From CAIYMF01 sp943329595 (GTDB lineage Bacteria; Actinomycetota; Actinomycetes; S36-B12; CAIYMF01), in the NCBI GenBank assembly GCA_943329595.2, contig CALQEM020000033.1, forward strand, positions 1 through 22,111: 22,111 nt of DNA, written 5' to 3'. The notes below the pieces were generated by a model. It was not told the DNA's origin and ran no database searches. It saw nothing but the letters and a program-made list of their open reading frames with translations. The position numbers and the translations under genes were made by a program. Within the stretch, counting starts at the first letter, position 1; the number at the start of each line of letters is the position of its first letter. Shown in pieces: positions 1 through 7,189 of the stretch.

Positions 1-432
1 AACGCGTTGGAGTTGCATCTCGCGCGTCGTAGTGGCGTGGTGTCAGAGATTGCGGGCTCGGGCCTGCTCGACCCGGCATCGAGCGTGGTGCTGGGGGAGT
101 CGGCCGCGGCCGCGAGGGAGGCCGACCCCGACGACCTCAACGCCGTTTCCATCGTTGAGAGCGAACTGACGCACGCGCTGGCAGCCACCTTCGCCGAGCG
201 AGAAGACGTCGACGAGCTCGACGCAGAGGCGGGGATTTCGATGAGCGAGGTGCTCGAGGCGGCCTGCCGCAAGGTTCAGCTCGCCAGGCTCTTCCACAAT
301 GACGCGGTGCGTGCCTGCCTAGCGATCCGGCAGCGCCGACTTGTGACCCTGTTCCGGCTGGCCGGCCATACCCCGCTGCCTCACTCGATCGAGCTCGACG
401 ACAGCCTGCCGCCGGGGTTCGCCACCCGCTGA
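1..432 (+). CDS. LemA-like conserved actinobacterial protein, 5'-truncated
   Basis: The reading frame is open from base 1 and ends with TGA at 430-432, so this is the C-terminal 143 residues of a gene that begins upstream. The TTG at 7 is not a convincing start, because the residues before it (NALELH) continue the same helix. Visible parts are an RRSGVVSEIAGSGLLDP segment, a helix containing ESELTHAL, and RLFHNDAVRACLAIR followed by FRLAGHTPLP and an acidic end. The order of these helices (RR..., E.EL..AL, ..RLFHNDAV) recalls the LemA fold, whose signature is a YNDAV-type motif. I recall proteins with this FHNDAV and FRLAGH ending upstream of pdxS in other actinobacteria, usually with one N-terminal membrane helix, which is missing here. 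No function is known to me. It is separated from pdxS by 118 bp containing a candidate promoter, so it is probably a separate transcript. Confidence 0.72.
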   Translation, partial: NALELHLARRSGVVSEIAGSGLLDPASSVVLGESAAAAREADPDDLNAVSIVESELTHALAATFAEREDVDELDAEAGISMSEVLEAACRKVQLARLFHNDAVRACLAIRQRRLVTLFRLAGHTPLPHSIELDDSLPPGFATR

Positions 433-491
433 CCGACCTCCCTTCCTGGCGGGCGGGGCGTGGCCGGGTCGTGGCGGTGGCCCGGACGTTC

Positions 492-497
492 TAGGAT
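492..497 (+). promoter_or_regulatory. Candidate -10 element (TAGGAT) for pdxS-pdxT-yebC
   Basis: TAGGAT lies 53 bases upstream of the pdxS start in the only sizeable gap before that operon. It fits the TANNNT pattern of actinobacterial housekeeping sigma factors. No convincing -35 hexamer sits 16-18 bases upstream (TCGTGG is there), which is common in this phylum. The same hexamer precedes yajC at 6720. The position is plausible but unproven. Confidence 0.4.
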
Positions 498-550
498 GGA
501 GTTCCCATTAGTTCGCCCCACCCGGGCGGCCACCATGAGCGAGGTTCCCC

Positions 551-1459
551 ATGAGCACCCCCGACGAGCAGACCAACCCGCATCTCGGCACCACGCGCGT
601 GAAGCGTGGCATGGCGGAGATGCTCAAGGGTGGCGTGATCATGGACGTCGTCACGGCCGACCAGGCGAAGATTGCCGAGGACGCCGGTGCTGTGGCAGTG
701 ATGGCGCTCGAGCGTGTGCCCGCCGATATTCGTGCCGAGGGTGGCGTCTCGCGCATGAGCGACCCCGACATGATCGACAGCATCAAGGCGGCCGTGACAA
801 TCCCGGTGATGGCCAAGGTGCGCATCGGCCACTTTGCCGAGGCGCAGATTTTGCAGGCGCTCGGGGTCGACTACATCGACGAGTCCGAGGTTCTCACCCC
901 TGCCGACTACGCCAACCATGTCGACAAGTGGGCCTTCACTATTCCCTTCGTGTGTGGTGCGACCAACCTCGGCGAGGCGCTGCGGCGCATCACTGAGGGC
1001 GCTGCCATGATCCGGTCGAAGGGCGAGGCCGGAACCGGTGACGTGTCCAACGCCACCACCCACATGCGCAAGATCGGCGGAGAACTGCGCAGGCTCTCGT
1101 CGATGAGCCCCGACGAGCTCTATGTCGCTGCCAAGGAGCTTCAGGCGCCCTACGACCTCGTGGTCGAGGTTGCCCGTGCCGGCAAGCTTCCGGTGGTGCT
1201 CTTCACCGCCGGCGGCATCGCCACCCCGGCCGACGCCGCCATGATGATGCAGCTCGGCGCCGAGGGCGTGTTCGTGGGCTCGGGCATCTTCAAGTCCGGC
1301 GACCCGGTGAAGCGGGCCGAGGCCATCGTGCAAGCCACCCTCAACTACGACAACCCCGACGTGCTTGCCAAGGTGTCACGAGGTCTCGGTGAGGCCATGG
1401 TGGGAATCAACGTGGCCGACATCCCCGTGCACCACCGCCTCGAAGACCGGGGCTGGTGA
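551..1459 (+). CDS. pdxS: Pyridoxal 5'-phosphate synthase, lyase subunit PdxS
   Basis: PdxS (Pdx1/SNZ) condenses ribose 5-phosphate, glyceraldehyde 3-phosphate and ammonia into pyridoxal phosphate in the cytoplasm. It forms a dodecamer fed with ammonia by PdxT. The 302 residues form one (beta/alpha)8 barrel of usual length. Asp32 in the VIMDVVT segment, Lys89 in PVMAKVRIGH and Lys157 in IRSKGEAGTGD correspond to the catalytic Asp24, Lys81 and Lys149 of the Bacillus enzyme. The GSGIF phosphate-binding segment and the VADIPVHHRLEDRGW tail are intact. The start is the ATG at 551, preceded by GAGCGAGG. An ATG at 535 is in another frame. It is the first gene of the operon, 25 bases before pdxT. 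Confidence 0.98.
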   Translation: MSTPDEQTNPHLGTTRVKRGMAEMLKGGVIMDVVTADQAKIAEDAGAVAVMALERVPADIRAEGGVSRMSDPDMIDSIKAAVTIPVMAKVRIGHFAEAQILQALGVDYIDESEVLTPADYANHVDKWAFTIPFVCGATNLGEALRRITEGAAMIRSKGEAGTGDVSNATTHMRKIGGELRRLSSMSPDELYVAAKELQAPYDLVVEVARAGKLPVVLFTAGGIATPADAAMMMQLGAEGVFVGSGIFKSGDPVKRAEAIVQATLNYDNPDVLAKVSRGLGEAMVGINVADIPVHHRLEDRGW

Positions 1460-1484
1460 CCTGCGGCACGCGGGAGTGAGCGTC

Positions 1485-2090
1485 GTGGCCGATCCGGTTG
1501 TCGGCGTGCTGGCGCTGCAGGGCGACGTGCGCGAGCATCGCGCGATGCTCGACTCCTGCGGCGTGTCCACGGCGCGCGTGCGCACTCCTGACGACCTTGA
1601 TCAGGTGTCGGCGCTGGTCATTCCGGGCGGCGAGTCGAGCACGATGTCTCTTCTGGCGCGAACCTCCGGCCTGATTGGCCCCCTGCGCGAGCGGGTGGCG
1701 TCGGGCATGCCCGCCTACGGTTCCTGTGCCGGCATGATCATGCTGGCCGACCGCATCCTCGATGGTCGCCCCGACCAGCAGACCATTGGCGGCATCGACA
1801 TGACCGTGCGGCGCAATGCCTTCGGCCGGCAGGTTGACTCGTTCGAGGCCGACCTGCACATGCCGGCCATCGGCGGTGCGGCGATGCACGGAATCTTCAT
1901 TAGGGCTCCCTGGGTCGAGCAGGTGGGCGATGGTGTTGAGGTGGTCGCGCGGGTCGAAGGCGGCCCAGCCGCGGGTAGGATCGTTGCAGTGCGCCAAGGA
2001 AACCTGCTCGCCACCGCGTTTCATCCTGAGCTCACCGGAGACCTGAGGGTGCATCAGTTGTTCGTCGACATCGTGAGGGGTCAGGCATGA
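1485..2090 (+). CDS. pdxT: Pyridoxal 5'-phosphate synthase, glutaminase subunit PdxT
   Basis: PdxT (Pdx2/SNO) hydrolyses glutamine and passes the ammonia to PdxS. From the GTG at 1485 it is 201 residues, typical for the family. The glutaminase triad is visible: Cys81 in GSCAGM, and His180 and Glu182 in AFHPE. The GVLALQGDVREH start and the PGGESSTMS oxyanion segment are classical. GTG 1485 is chosen because GGGAG (1472-1476) lies 8 bases upstream. A GTG at 1476, adding MSV, is possible but has a poor ribosome binding site. The frame stays open back into pdxS, which is not meaningful. The stop overlaps the yebC start (ATGA at 2087-2090), so the two are translationally coupled. Confidence 0.95.
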   Translation: MADPVVGVLALQGDVREHRAMLDSCGVSTARVRTPDDLDQVSALVIPGGESSTMSLLARTSGLIGPLRERVASGMPAYGSCAGMIMLADRILDGRPDQQTIGGIDMTVRRNAFGRQVDSFEADLHMPAIGGAAMHGIFIRAPWVEQVGDGVEVVARVEGGPAAGRIVAVRQGNLLATAFHPELTGDLRVHQLFVDIVRGQA

Positions 2091-2836
2091 GCGGCCATTC
2101 CAAGTGGGCCACCACCAAGCACAAGAAGGCCGTGGTTGATGCCCGTCGCGGCAAGCTGTTCGCCAAGCTGATCAAGAACATCGAGGTTGCAGCTCGTACC
2201 GGTGGGGGCGACCCCGTGGGCAACCCAACCCTGTTCGACGCAATCCAGAAGGCCAAGAAGACCTCGGTTCCGAACGACAACATCGACCGCGCGGTCAAGC
2301 GCGGGTCGGGTGTCGAGGCCGGTGGCGCCGACTGGCAAACCATCATGTACGAGGGCTACGGACCCAGCGGGGTGGCGGTACTCATTGAGTGTCTCACCGA
2401 CAACCGCAATCGCGCTGCCTCCGAGGTGCGAGTGGCTATGACCCGCAACGGTGGCAACATGGCCGACCCAGGAAGTGTGTCGTACCTGTTCACGCGCAAG
2501 GGCGTCATCATTGTGGGCAGTGATGGCCTGACCGAGGACGACGTGCTCAACGCCGTGCTCGACGCCGGCGCCGAGGAGGTCAACGACCTTGGCGGATCGT
2601 TCGAGATCGTGAGCGAGGCCACCGATCTCGTGGCAGTGCGCACCGCACTGCAGCAGGCGGGTATCGACTACGAGTCGGCCGACGCGTCATTCCTACCGAG
2701 TGTCACGGTGCCGCTCGACCTCGACGGGGCCCAGCAGGTGTTCCGCTTGATCGAAGCGCTCGAAGATAGCGACGACGTGCAGAACGTGTACGCCAACTTC
2801 GAGGTCAGCGACGAGGTCTACGAGCAGGTGGGCTAG
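2087..2836 (+). CDS. YebC/PmpR-family protein
   Basis: This is a 249-residue three-domain protein of the YebC/PmpR/TACO1 family. Members were long annotated as transcriptional regulators; more recent work on relatives points to a role at the ribosome in helping translation through difficult sequences. Which role applies here cannot be read from the sequence. The N-terminus SGHSKWATTKHKKA is the family signature, followed by RGKLFAKLIKNIEVAAR, KAKKTSVPNDNIDRAVKR and DNRNRAASEVR, all canonical. The length is normal. The ATG overlaps the pdxT stop, with GAGGGG just upstream. The yebC-ruvC neighbourhood is conserved across many bacteria, but here an acyltransferase gene separates them. Confidence 0.95.
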   Translation: MSGHSKWATTKHKKAVVDARRGKLFAKLIKNIEVAARTGGGDPVGNPTLFDAIQKAKKTSVPNDNIDRAVKRGSGVEAGGADWQTIMYEGYGPSGVAVLIECLTDNRNRAASEVRVAMTRNGGNMADPGSVSYLFTRKGVIIVGSDGLTEDDVLNAVLDAGAEEVNDLGGSFEIVSEATDLVAVRTALQQAGIDYESADASFLPSVTVPLDLDGAQQVFRLIEALEDSDDVQNVYANFEVSDEVYEQVG

Positions 2837-2856
2837 TTCCGCCGGAGGGAGCGCAC

Positions 2857-4377
2857 GTGACCGACGACAGCAGCGCAACGAAGTCCCCGGCCACCAAGCC
2901 CGCAGCGAAGAAGTCGGCAGCCCCGAAGACGGCAGCCCCGGCGGGGCCCGTGATGGCGCCTCAGCGACTGTCGGGCTGGGACTTCGCCACGTGGCGCACC
3001 GCAGCGGGAGACCCCTCCATGCGGTCGCCCATCATCGGGCTCATCCTGCTCGACCGCGCGCCCCACTGGCAGCACTTAATTGAGCGCTTCGACCGCGCCA
3101 GCCGCGTCGCGCCGGTGTTGCGCCAGAAGGTGGTGTCGGGGCCGGTCGACACCATGACACCTCGGCTGGTAATCGACCCGCACTTCGACCTCTCATTCCA
3201 TCTGCGTCGTTTTCGCATCAGCCTGCCGGGCACCTGGGACCAGGTGCTCGACGAGGTACGCCGCCAGAGCATGACCGACTTCGACCTGCAGCGCCCGCTG
3301 TGGCGGGTGACCCTGCTTGAGGGCCTCGAGGGGGGTCGGGCCGCGCTGCTCGTCAAGCTGAACCACACGATTGCCGACGGACAGGGGGCCATGCTGCTCG
3401 CGGCCACCGTGGTCGACTTCGCGAAGGAGGGGGTCGACCTCGGGCCGATGCCCGAGGCCCCGGTGGCCGCCGACGTCGACCAGGCCGGACTGGTGGCCCA
3501 GGCGATGCGCGAGGCCACGTCGCGCATGAGCAGGGCTGCGCGCGATGTTGTTGACGCCGCGGTGCCGGTTCTGGGCAAGTTCCTCAGCAACCCCACTGAG
3601 GCGATCGACGACGTCACCACCCTCGTGCGGTCAGTGGGGCGCTTCGTGAACGTGCCGAGCCGTCCACTCTCAACGGCCATGACAGGCCGCAGTCTCAACT
3701 ACCACTTCGTCACCTTCGATCTGCCACTCGCCGAGCTCAAGGCGGCCGGAAGGAGGCGCGGGCTGTCGCTGAACGACGCCTTCATGGGAGGCATCACCGG
3801 TGGTCTGCGCCGCTACCACGATGCGCGGGGCGAGCCGGTCGACGCCCTGCGGGTCAACATGCCGATCAGTCTGCGCCGTGAGGGCGACTCGGCCTCGAAC
3901 GCGGTGACCATCGCGCGCTTCGAGGTTCCGGTGGCCGAACTCAACCTCGACGCACGCATGCGGGCAGTTCACGACATTGTGGCGCTGTGGCGAAACGAGC
4001 CTGCCCTGCACCTCGCCGATGCCCTCGCCGAGATGAGTCGATTTATCCCGTCGGACGTGCTAGCTGCCGCTGCGCGCACCAGCGACTTCACCGCCAGCAA
4101 CGTCAGTGGGGTGCCGGTGCCGGTGTGGGTTGCCGGAGCCCAGGTGCTGCGCATGTACCCGATGGTGTCAACGATTGGGGCCGCGGTGAACGTCACGCTG
4201 CTGTCGTACGCCGGACTGGCCAGCATTGGCGTTTCCACCGACGATGCCGCCGTGCCTGACCGCGAACTGTTTGCTCGGTGTCTGGCCGAGGGCTTCGCCG
4301 AGGTGGTGGGACACCCGGTGGGTCCTGCTGACCCCATGGCAGCTGAGTCGCTCGGCTTCGACGGCTCCCGCCCCTAG
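2857..4377 (+). CDS. Wax ester synthase/acyl-CoA:diacylglycerol acyltransferase-like protein
   Basis: This 506-residue protein resembles the WS/DGAT family, which esterifies acyl-CoA to long-chain alcohols or diacylglycerol and makes storage lipids at the membrane. The N-terminal acyltransferase region spans about residues 35-300, and a WSD1-type C-terminal region about 345-490. The family signature HHxxxDG appears as Asn169-His170-TIA-Asp174-Gly175: the second, catalytic His and the Asp are kept, but the first His is Asn. QRPLWRV, LSLNDAFMGGITGGLRRY and ASNVSGVPVPVWVAGAQV are other family landmarks. Residues 2-31 are a Lys/Ala/Pro-rich disordered tail. The start is the GTG at 2857 with GGAGGG (2844-2849) upstream, 20 bases after yebC. 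Codon use looks like its neighbours. The substrate is unknown, and another acyltransferase activity is possible. Confidence 0.88.
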   Translation: MTDDSSATKSPATKPAAKKSAAPKTAAPAGPVMAPQRLSGWDFATWRTAAGDPSMRSPIIGLILLDRAPHWQHLIERFDRASRVAPVLRQKVVSGPVDTMTPRLVIDPHFDLSFHLRRFRISLPGTWDQVLDEVRRQSMTDFDLQRPLWRVTLLEGLEGGRAALLVKLNHTIADGQGAMLLAATVVDFAKEGVDLGPMPEAPVAADVDQAGLVAQAMREATSRMSRAARDVVDAAVPVLGKFLSNPTEAIDDVTTLVRSVGRFVNVPSRPLSTAMTGRSLNYHFVTFDLPLAELKAAGRRRGLSLNDAFMGGITGGLRRYHDARGEPVDALRVNMPISLRREGDSASNAVTIARFEVPVAELNLDARMRAVHDIVALWRNEPALHLADALAEMSRFIPSDVLAAAARTSDFTASNVSGVPVPVWVAGAQVLRMYPMVSTIGAAVNVTLLSYAGLASIGVSTDDAAVPDRELFARCLAEGFAEVVGHPVGPADPMAAESLGFDGSRP

Positions 4378-4389
4378 TCCTTCGAATCC

Positions 4390-4411
4390 GGCGCGGCGCG
4401 TCTGCCGCGCC
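4390..4411 (+). terminator. GC-rich hairpin, probable terminator after the acyltransferase gene
   Basis: GGCGCGGC (4390-4397) and GCCGCGCC (4404-4411) form a perfect 8-bp stem with a 6-base loop, starting 13 bases after the stop codon. There is no T-run after it, which is usual for terminators of high-GC actinobacteria. It sits just upstream of the SOS operator of ruvC and would insulate the two units. Confidence 0.55.
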
Positions 4412-4428
4412 CCGGGGTTGAGCAGGGG

Positions 4429-4434
4429 TAGCAT
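4429..4434 (+). promoter_or_regulatory. Candidate -10 element (TAGCAT) for ruvCAB
   Basis: TAGCAT overlaps the left edge of the LexA palindrome, where repressor binding would occlude RNA polymerase. No clear -35 is visible because the terminator hairpin occupies that spacing. An A-rich alternative (TCTAAAAAAT, 4471-4480) lies downstream, and its -35 region would fall inside the LexA box. Which one is used cannot be decided from sequence. Confidence 0.3.
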
Positions 4435-4453
4435 CCGAACAGGTGTTCGGATG
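4432..4453 (+). promoter_or_regulatory. LexA (SOS) operator of the ruvCAB operon
   Basis: The core CGAACAGGTGTTCG (4436-4449) matches the Gram-positive LexA/DinR consensus CGAACRNRYGTTYG at every defined position. It is embedded in a longer inverted repeat with 10-bp arms around a GG centre. It lies 58 bases upstream of ruvC and upstream of nothing else. LexA control of ruvCAB is established in Mycobacterium. The operon is therefore expected to be repressed by LexA and induced by DNA damage. Confidence 0.88.
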
Positions 4454-4511
4454 AGCATCGTCCCAAGGGTTCTAAAAAATCCCGACGTAGTCCGGAGTCC
4501 AGGAGGTCAGC

Positions 4512-5027
4512 GTGCGTGTGCTCGGCGTCGACCCCGGACTCACCCGGTGTGGCATCGGAGTTGTCGAGGGCGCCCCAGGCCGTACCCTCACCCTGGTGCA
4601 CGTCGAGGTGGTGCGAACGCCCGCCGACGCGCCCATCGCCGAGCGACTGCTAGCGGTGGCCGACGCCGTGCGGCTCGCCTTGGAGACTTTCCGACCCGAC
4701 CAGGTGGCTGTTGAGCGCGTCTTCAGCCAGCACAACGTGCGCACGGTGATGGGAACCGCCCAGGCCGCGGGGGCCGCGCTCACCGAGGCCGCTCGCGCGG
4801 GCCTGCCGGTGGCCATGCGTACACCCAGCGAGGTTAAGGCCGCCGTCACCGGAAACGGTCGTGCAGACAAGGCCCAGGTGGCCGCCATGGTGATGCGGCT
4901 GCTGTCGCTGACGGAGACACCCAAGCCGGCCGACGCCTCAGACGCTTTGGCGCTCGCCATCACCCAGATCTGGAGGGGCGCAGCCGAGGTGCGTCTCGCT
5001 GCGGCCGTGCGCGGAGCTCAGCGATGA
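4512..5027 (+). CDS. ruvC: Crossover junction endodeoxyribonuclease RuvC
   Basis: RuvC is a dimeric Mg-dependent nuclease that resolves Holliday junctions bound by RuvAB. The 171-residue protein has the RNase H-like fold, with all four acidic catalytic residues at expected places: Asp7 (GVDPG), Glu68 (VAVERVF), and Asp141 and Asp144 (KPADASDALALAI). The GTG start at 4512 has a near-perfect AGGAGGT ribosome binding site at 4501-4507. Its stop overlaps the ruvA start in an ATGA, the first of two such junctions in the operon. A LexA box lies upstream. The last residues extend slightly past the family core with an Arg/Ala-rich tail. Confidence 0.98.
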   Translation: MRVLGVDPGLTRCGIGVVEGAPGRTLTLVHVEVVRTPADAPIAERLLAVADAVRLALETFRPDQVAVERVFSQHNVRTVMGTAQAAGAALTEAARAGLPVAMRTPSEVKAAVTGNGRADKAQVAAMVMRLLSLTETPKPADASDALALAITQIWRGAAEVRLAAAVRGAQR

Positions 5028-5626
5028 TCGCGTCGGTGCGCGGAGTAGTGCTGTCGGCGGGGTCCGACTCGGCGGTCATCGACGTGGGCGGAGTTGGCAT
5101 TCTGGTGCAGGGCACTCCCACCACCATTGCCGGGCTTCGGGTGGGTGACATCGCTCAGGTGGCCACCTCACTCGTGGTGCGCGAAGACTCGCTCACGCTG
5201 TATGGGTTCGCCGACCACGACGAGAGGTCGGTGTTCGAATCGGTACAAACCGTGAGCGGTATCGGCCCGCGCATCGCGCTGGCCATGCTGGCGGTGCTGC
5301 GTCCCGACGACATCCGCCGCGCGGTGGCGGGCAATGAACTCGCGACCCTCACTAGGGTTTCCGGAATTGGCAGCAAGGGCGCCCAGCGGCTGGTACTTGA
5401 GCTCAAGGACCGACTCGCGCCACCTACCTCGGCAGTGTCGGGGGCCTCAACGCCGGTGGGCGGTTGGAGCGACAGCGTTCACGCGGCCCTCGTCGGGCTC
5501 GGCTGGAGCGCCCGCGACGCCGCCGACGCCCTCGATCGCGTGCGTGCCGAGGTCGACGCTGGGCGGATCGAGCCCGAGGTTCCCCTGCTGCTGCGAGCCG
5601 CTCTGCGCAGCCTGGACCGCGGATGA
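5024..5626 (+). CDS. ruvA: Holliday junction branch migration protein RuvA
   Basis: RuvA is the tetrameric junction-binding subunit that loads two RuvB rings. The 200 residues show the N-terminal OB domain (1 to about 63, beginning MIASVRGVV), two helix-hairpin-helix segments (VSGIGPRIALAML and VSGIGSKGAQRLVLELKD), a linker rich in Ser/Ala/Pro/Gly and the C-terminal RuvB-contacting domain (WSDSVHAALVGLGWSARDA). Length is normal. ATG 5024 overlaps the ruvC stop and its own stop overlaps the ruvB start, so stoichiometric coupled translation is expected. Confidence 0.98.
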   Translation: MIASVRGVVLSAGSDSAVIDVGGVGILVQGTPTTIAGLRVGDIAQVATSLVVREDSLTLYGFADHDERSVFESVQTVSGIGPRIALAMLAVLRPDDIRRAVAGNELATLTRVSGIGSKGAQRLVLELKDRLAPPTSAVSGASTPVGGWSDSVHAALVGLGWSARDAADALDRVRAEVDAGRIEPEVPLLLRAALRSLDRG

Positions 5627-6681
5627 GCGGCGTCGACGACGACCTCGTCGACGCCGAGGCCACCCTCGACGACCGTGCCATTGAGGGTGCGCTGCGCCCC
5701 CGAGACCTGGGCGAGTTCGTGGGCCAATCGCGCGTGAAGGCCCAGCTAGGACTCGTGCTCGAGGCGGCCCGACAGCGAGGAAAGGCCGCCGACCACATTC
5801 TGCTCTCAGGTCCGCCCGGCCTGGGCAAGACCACCCTGGCCATGATCGTCTCCGGAGAGCTCGGCGTGCCGCTGCGTATCACCAGTGGCCCGGCCATCCA
5901 ACACGCGGGCGACCTCGCAGCCGTGCTCTCCAGCCTCGAGCCCGGGGAGGTTCTCTTTCTTGATGAGGTGCACCGCATGGCCCGCCCGGCCGAGGAGATG
6001 CTGTACCTGGCCATGGAGGACTTTCGCGTCGACGTGGTGGTGGGCAAGGGCCCGGGAGCCACGGCTATTCCGCTCGAGCTACCGCCCTTCACCGTGGTGG
6101 GCGCGACGACCCGTGCCGGACTGCTGCCAGGGCCCCTGCGCGACCGTTTTGGCTTCACCGCGCACATGGACTTCTACTCCGCCGACGAGCTCGAGCTCAT
6201 CGTGGTGCGCAGCGCCGGTCTGCTCGGGGTGCCTCTCGATGCCGAGGGTGCCGCCGAAATCGCGTCGCGCAGTCGCGGCACGCCACGCATCGCCAACAGG
6301 CTGCTGCGGCGCGTGCGCGACTACGCGCAGGTGCACGGCGATGGCACGGTGGGGCTGGCCACGGCCGAGGCTGCGCTCGACCTCTTCGAGGTCGACCTGC
6401 TGGGCCTTGATCGCCTCGACCGCCTTGTGCTCGACGCCCTGGTGCGCCGCTTCGGCGGGGGGCCGGTGGGTGTGTCAACCCTCGCGGTCGCCGTGGGCGA
6501 GGAGCCCGCCACGATCGAGGAGGTGGCCGAGCCATTCCTGGTGCGAGCAGGCCTGCTCGCCCGCACCCCTCGTGGTCGGGTGGCCACCCCGGCAGCGTGG
6601 GCGCACCTGGGGCTCAGCGCTCCCTCGGCAACTCCGGGGCCCGTGCCGTCGGCGGGGCAGCAGGACGTGCTCGACCTCTGA
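5623..6681 (+). CDS. ruvB: Holliday junction branch migration ATPase RuvB
   Basis: RuvB is the hexameric AAA+ motor that drives branch migration with RuvA. From ATG 5623 it has 352 residues. Walker A is GPPGLGKT (63-70), Walker B is FLDEVH with Asp114/Glu115, sensor 1 is GATTRAG, and the arginine-finger segment is PLRDRFG with Arg173 and Arg175. The C-terminal winged helix (about 270-335) contains the VGEEPATIEEVAEPFL segment. The open frame extends upstream into ruvA, but the ATGA overlap with the ruvA stop and the conserved length fix the start at 5623. The last 20 residues are a non-conserved Pro/Ser-rich tail. It closes the SOS operon and is followed by a hairpin. Confidence 0.97.
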   Translation: MSGVDDDLVDAEATLDDRAIEGALRPRDLGEFVGQSRVKAQLGLVLEAARQRGKAADHILLSGPPGLGKTTLAMIVSGELGVPLRITSGPAIQHAGDLAAVLSSLEPGEVLFLDEVHRMARPAEEMLYLAMEDFRVDVVVGKGPGATAIPLELPPFTVVGATTRAGLLPGPLRDRFGFTAHMDFYSADELELIVVRSAGLLGVPLDAEGAAEIASRSRGTPRIANRLLRRVRDYAQVHGDGTVGLATAEAALDLFEVDLLGLDRLDRLVLDALVRRFGGGPVGVSTLAVAVGEEPATIEEVAEPFLVRAGLLARTPRGRVATPAAWAHLGLSAPSATPGPVPSAGQQDVLDL

Positions 6682-6697
6682 ATTCGGGACTCAGGTC

Positions 6698-6716
6698 GGC
6701 GGCCGAGCCGGCCGCC
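6698..6716 (+). terminator. Hairpin after ruvB, possible terminator
   Basis: GGCGGCC (6698-6704) and GGCCGCC (6710-6716) form a perfect 7-bp stem with loop GAGCC, 17 bases after the ruvB stop. There is no T-tract. It directly abuts the TAGGAT element at 6720, so terminator and promoter for yajC appear packed together. Confidence 0.5.
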
Positions 6717-6719
6717 CCC

Positions 6720-6725
6720 TAGGAT
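6720..6725 (+). promoter_or_regulatory. Candidate -10 element (TAGGAT) for yajC-secDF
   Basis: TAGGAT lies 60 bases upstream of the chosen yajC start, identical to the element before pdxS. Its -35 region would fall within the hairpin 6698-6716, so no -35 hexamer is recognisable. If active, it frees yajC-secDF from the SOS control of ruvCAB. Confidence 0.4.
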
Positions 6726-6784
6726 CATCACGGCAAGGTCACGGACGGTGGCCCAAGGGTCTGAGACGAGAAATGAGGTGCGGC

Positions 6785-7114
6785 ATGGAGGGCATGTTTC
6801 CCCTCTTTTTTCTCGTGGCGATGGCGGGCGCGTTCTGGCTGCTAGTGCTACGTCCAGCCAAGGCACGCGCTCGTGCCCAGCAGGCACTGGTCAACTCGGT
6901 CGCTCCTGGCACCCGAGTGCTCACCTCGGCGGGCATCATCGCCACGGTGGTCGAGCGTGGCGAGGGCGAGATGCGGGTGGAGATCGCGCCCGGAGTTGTG
7001 GTGACGGTCGTCGACCAGGCGGTGGCGCGAGTACTCCCGTCCGAGGGCCCCGACATTGCTGAAGGAACTGAATCCGACGCGTCCGCGTCTTCCCCTGAGA
7101 CGGGCACCAACTGA
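6785..7114 (+). CDS. yajC: Sec translocon accessory subunit YajC
   Basis: YajC is a small inner-membrane protein that associates with SecDF and supports Sec-dependent export. The protein has an N-terminal membrane helix (FPLFFLVAMAGAFWLLVL), then the RPAKARARAQQAL basic segment and the family core GTRVLTSAGIIATVV through VVTVVDQAVARVL. A 25-residue acidic Ser/Thr tail follows. ATG 6785 (109 residues) is preferred because GAGG lies 5 bases upstream. In-frame ATGs at 6773 and 6794 are alternatives giving four more or three fewer residues. The frame is also open far upstream inside ruvB, which is not coding. It is followed by secD after 75 bases. Confidence 0.93.
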   Translation: MEGMFPLFFLVAMAGAFWLLVLRPAKARARAQQALVNSVAPGTRVLTSAGIIATVVERGEGEMRVEIAPGVVVTVVDQAVARVLPSEGPDIAEGTESDASASSPETGTN

Positions 7115-7189
7115 GCCAAGGACGCTGAGGCGCCCAGAGGGTCCTTCGAACCTCGACACCACCCCAATGCACTGTGAAGGGAACGCAGC

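Noticed and set aside
491..1333. Minus-strand open frame antisense to pdxS
   Set aside because: It mirrors the third-base bias of pdxS, its His/Gly-rich translation has no domain, and pdxS is certain on the other strand.
5464..5622. Upstream in-frame extension of ruvB
   Set aside because: The extension is Arg-rich, overlaps ruvA codons and is not part of RuvB; the ATGA at 5623 is the conserved start.
7118..7146. AAGGAC/GTCCTT inverted repeat with a 17-base loop between yajC and secD
   Set aside because: The stem is only 6 bp with a long loop. It could shape the secD leader, but nothing distinguishes it from chance in GC-rich DNA, and no regulator or riboswitch pattern fits.
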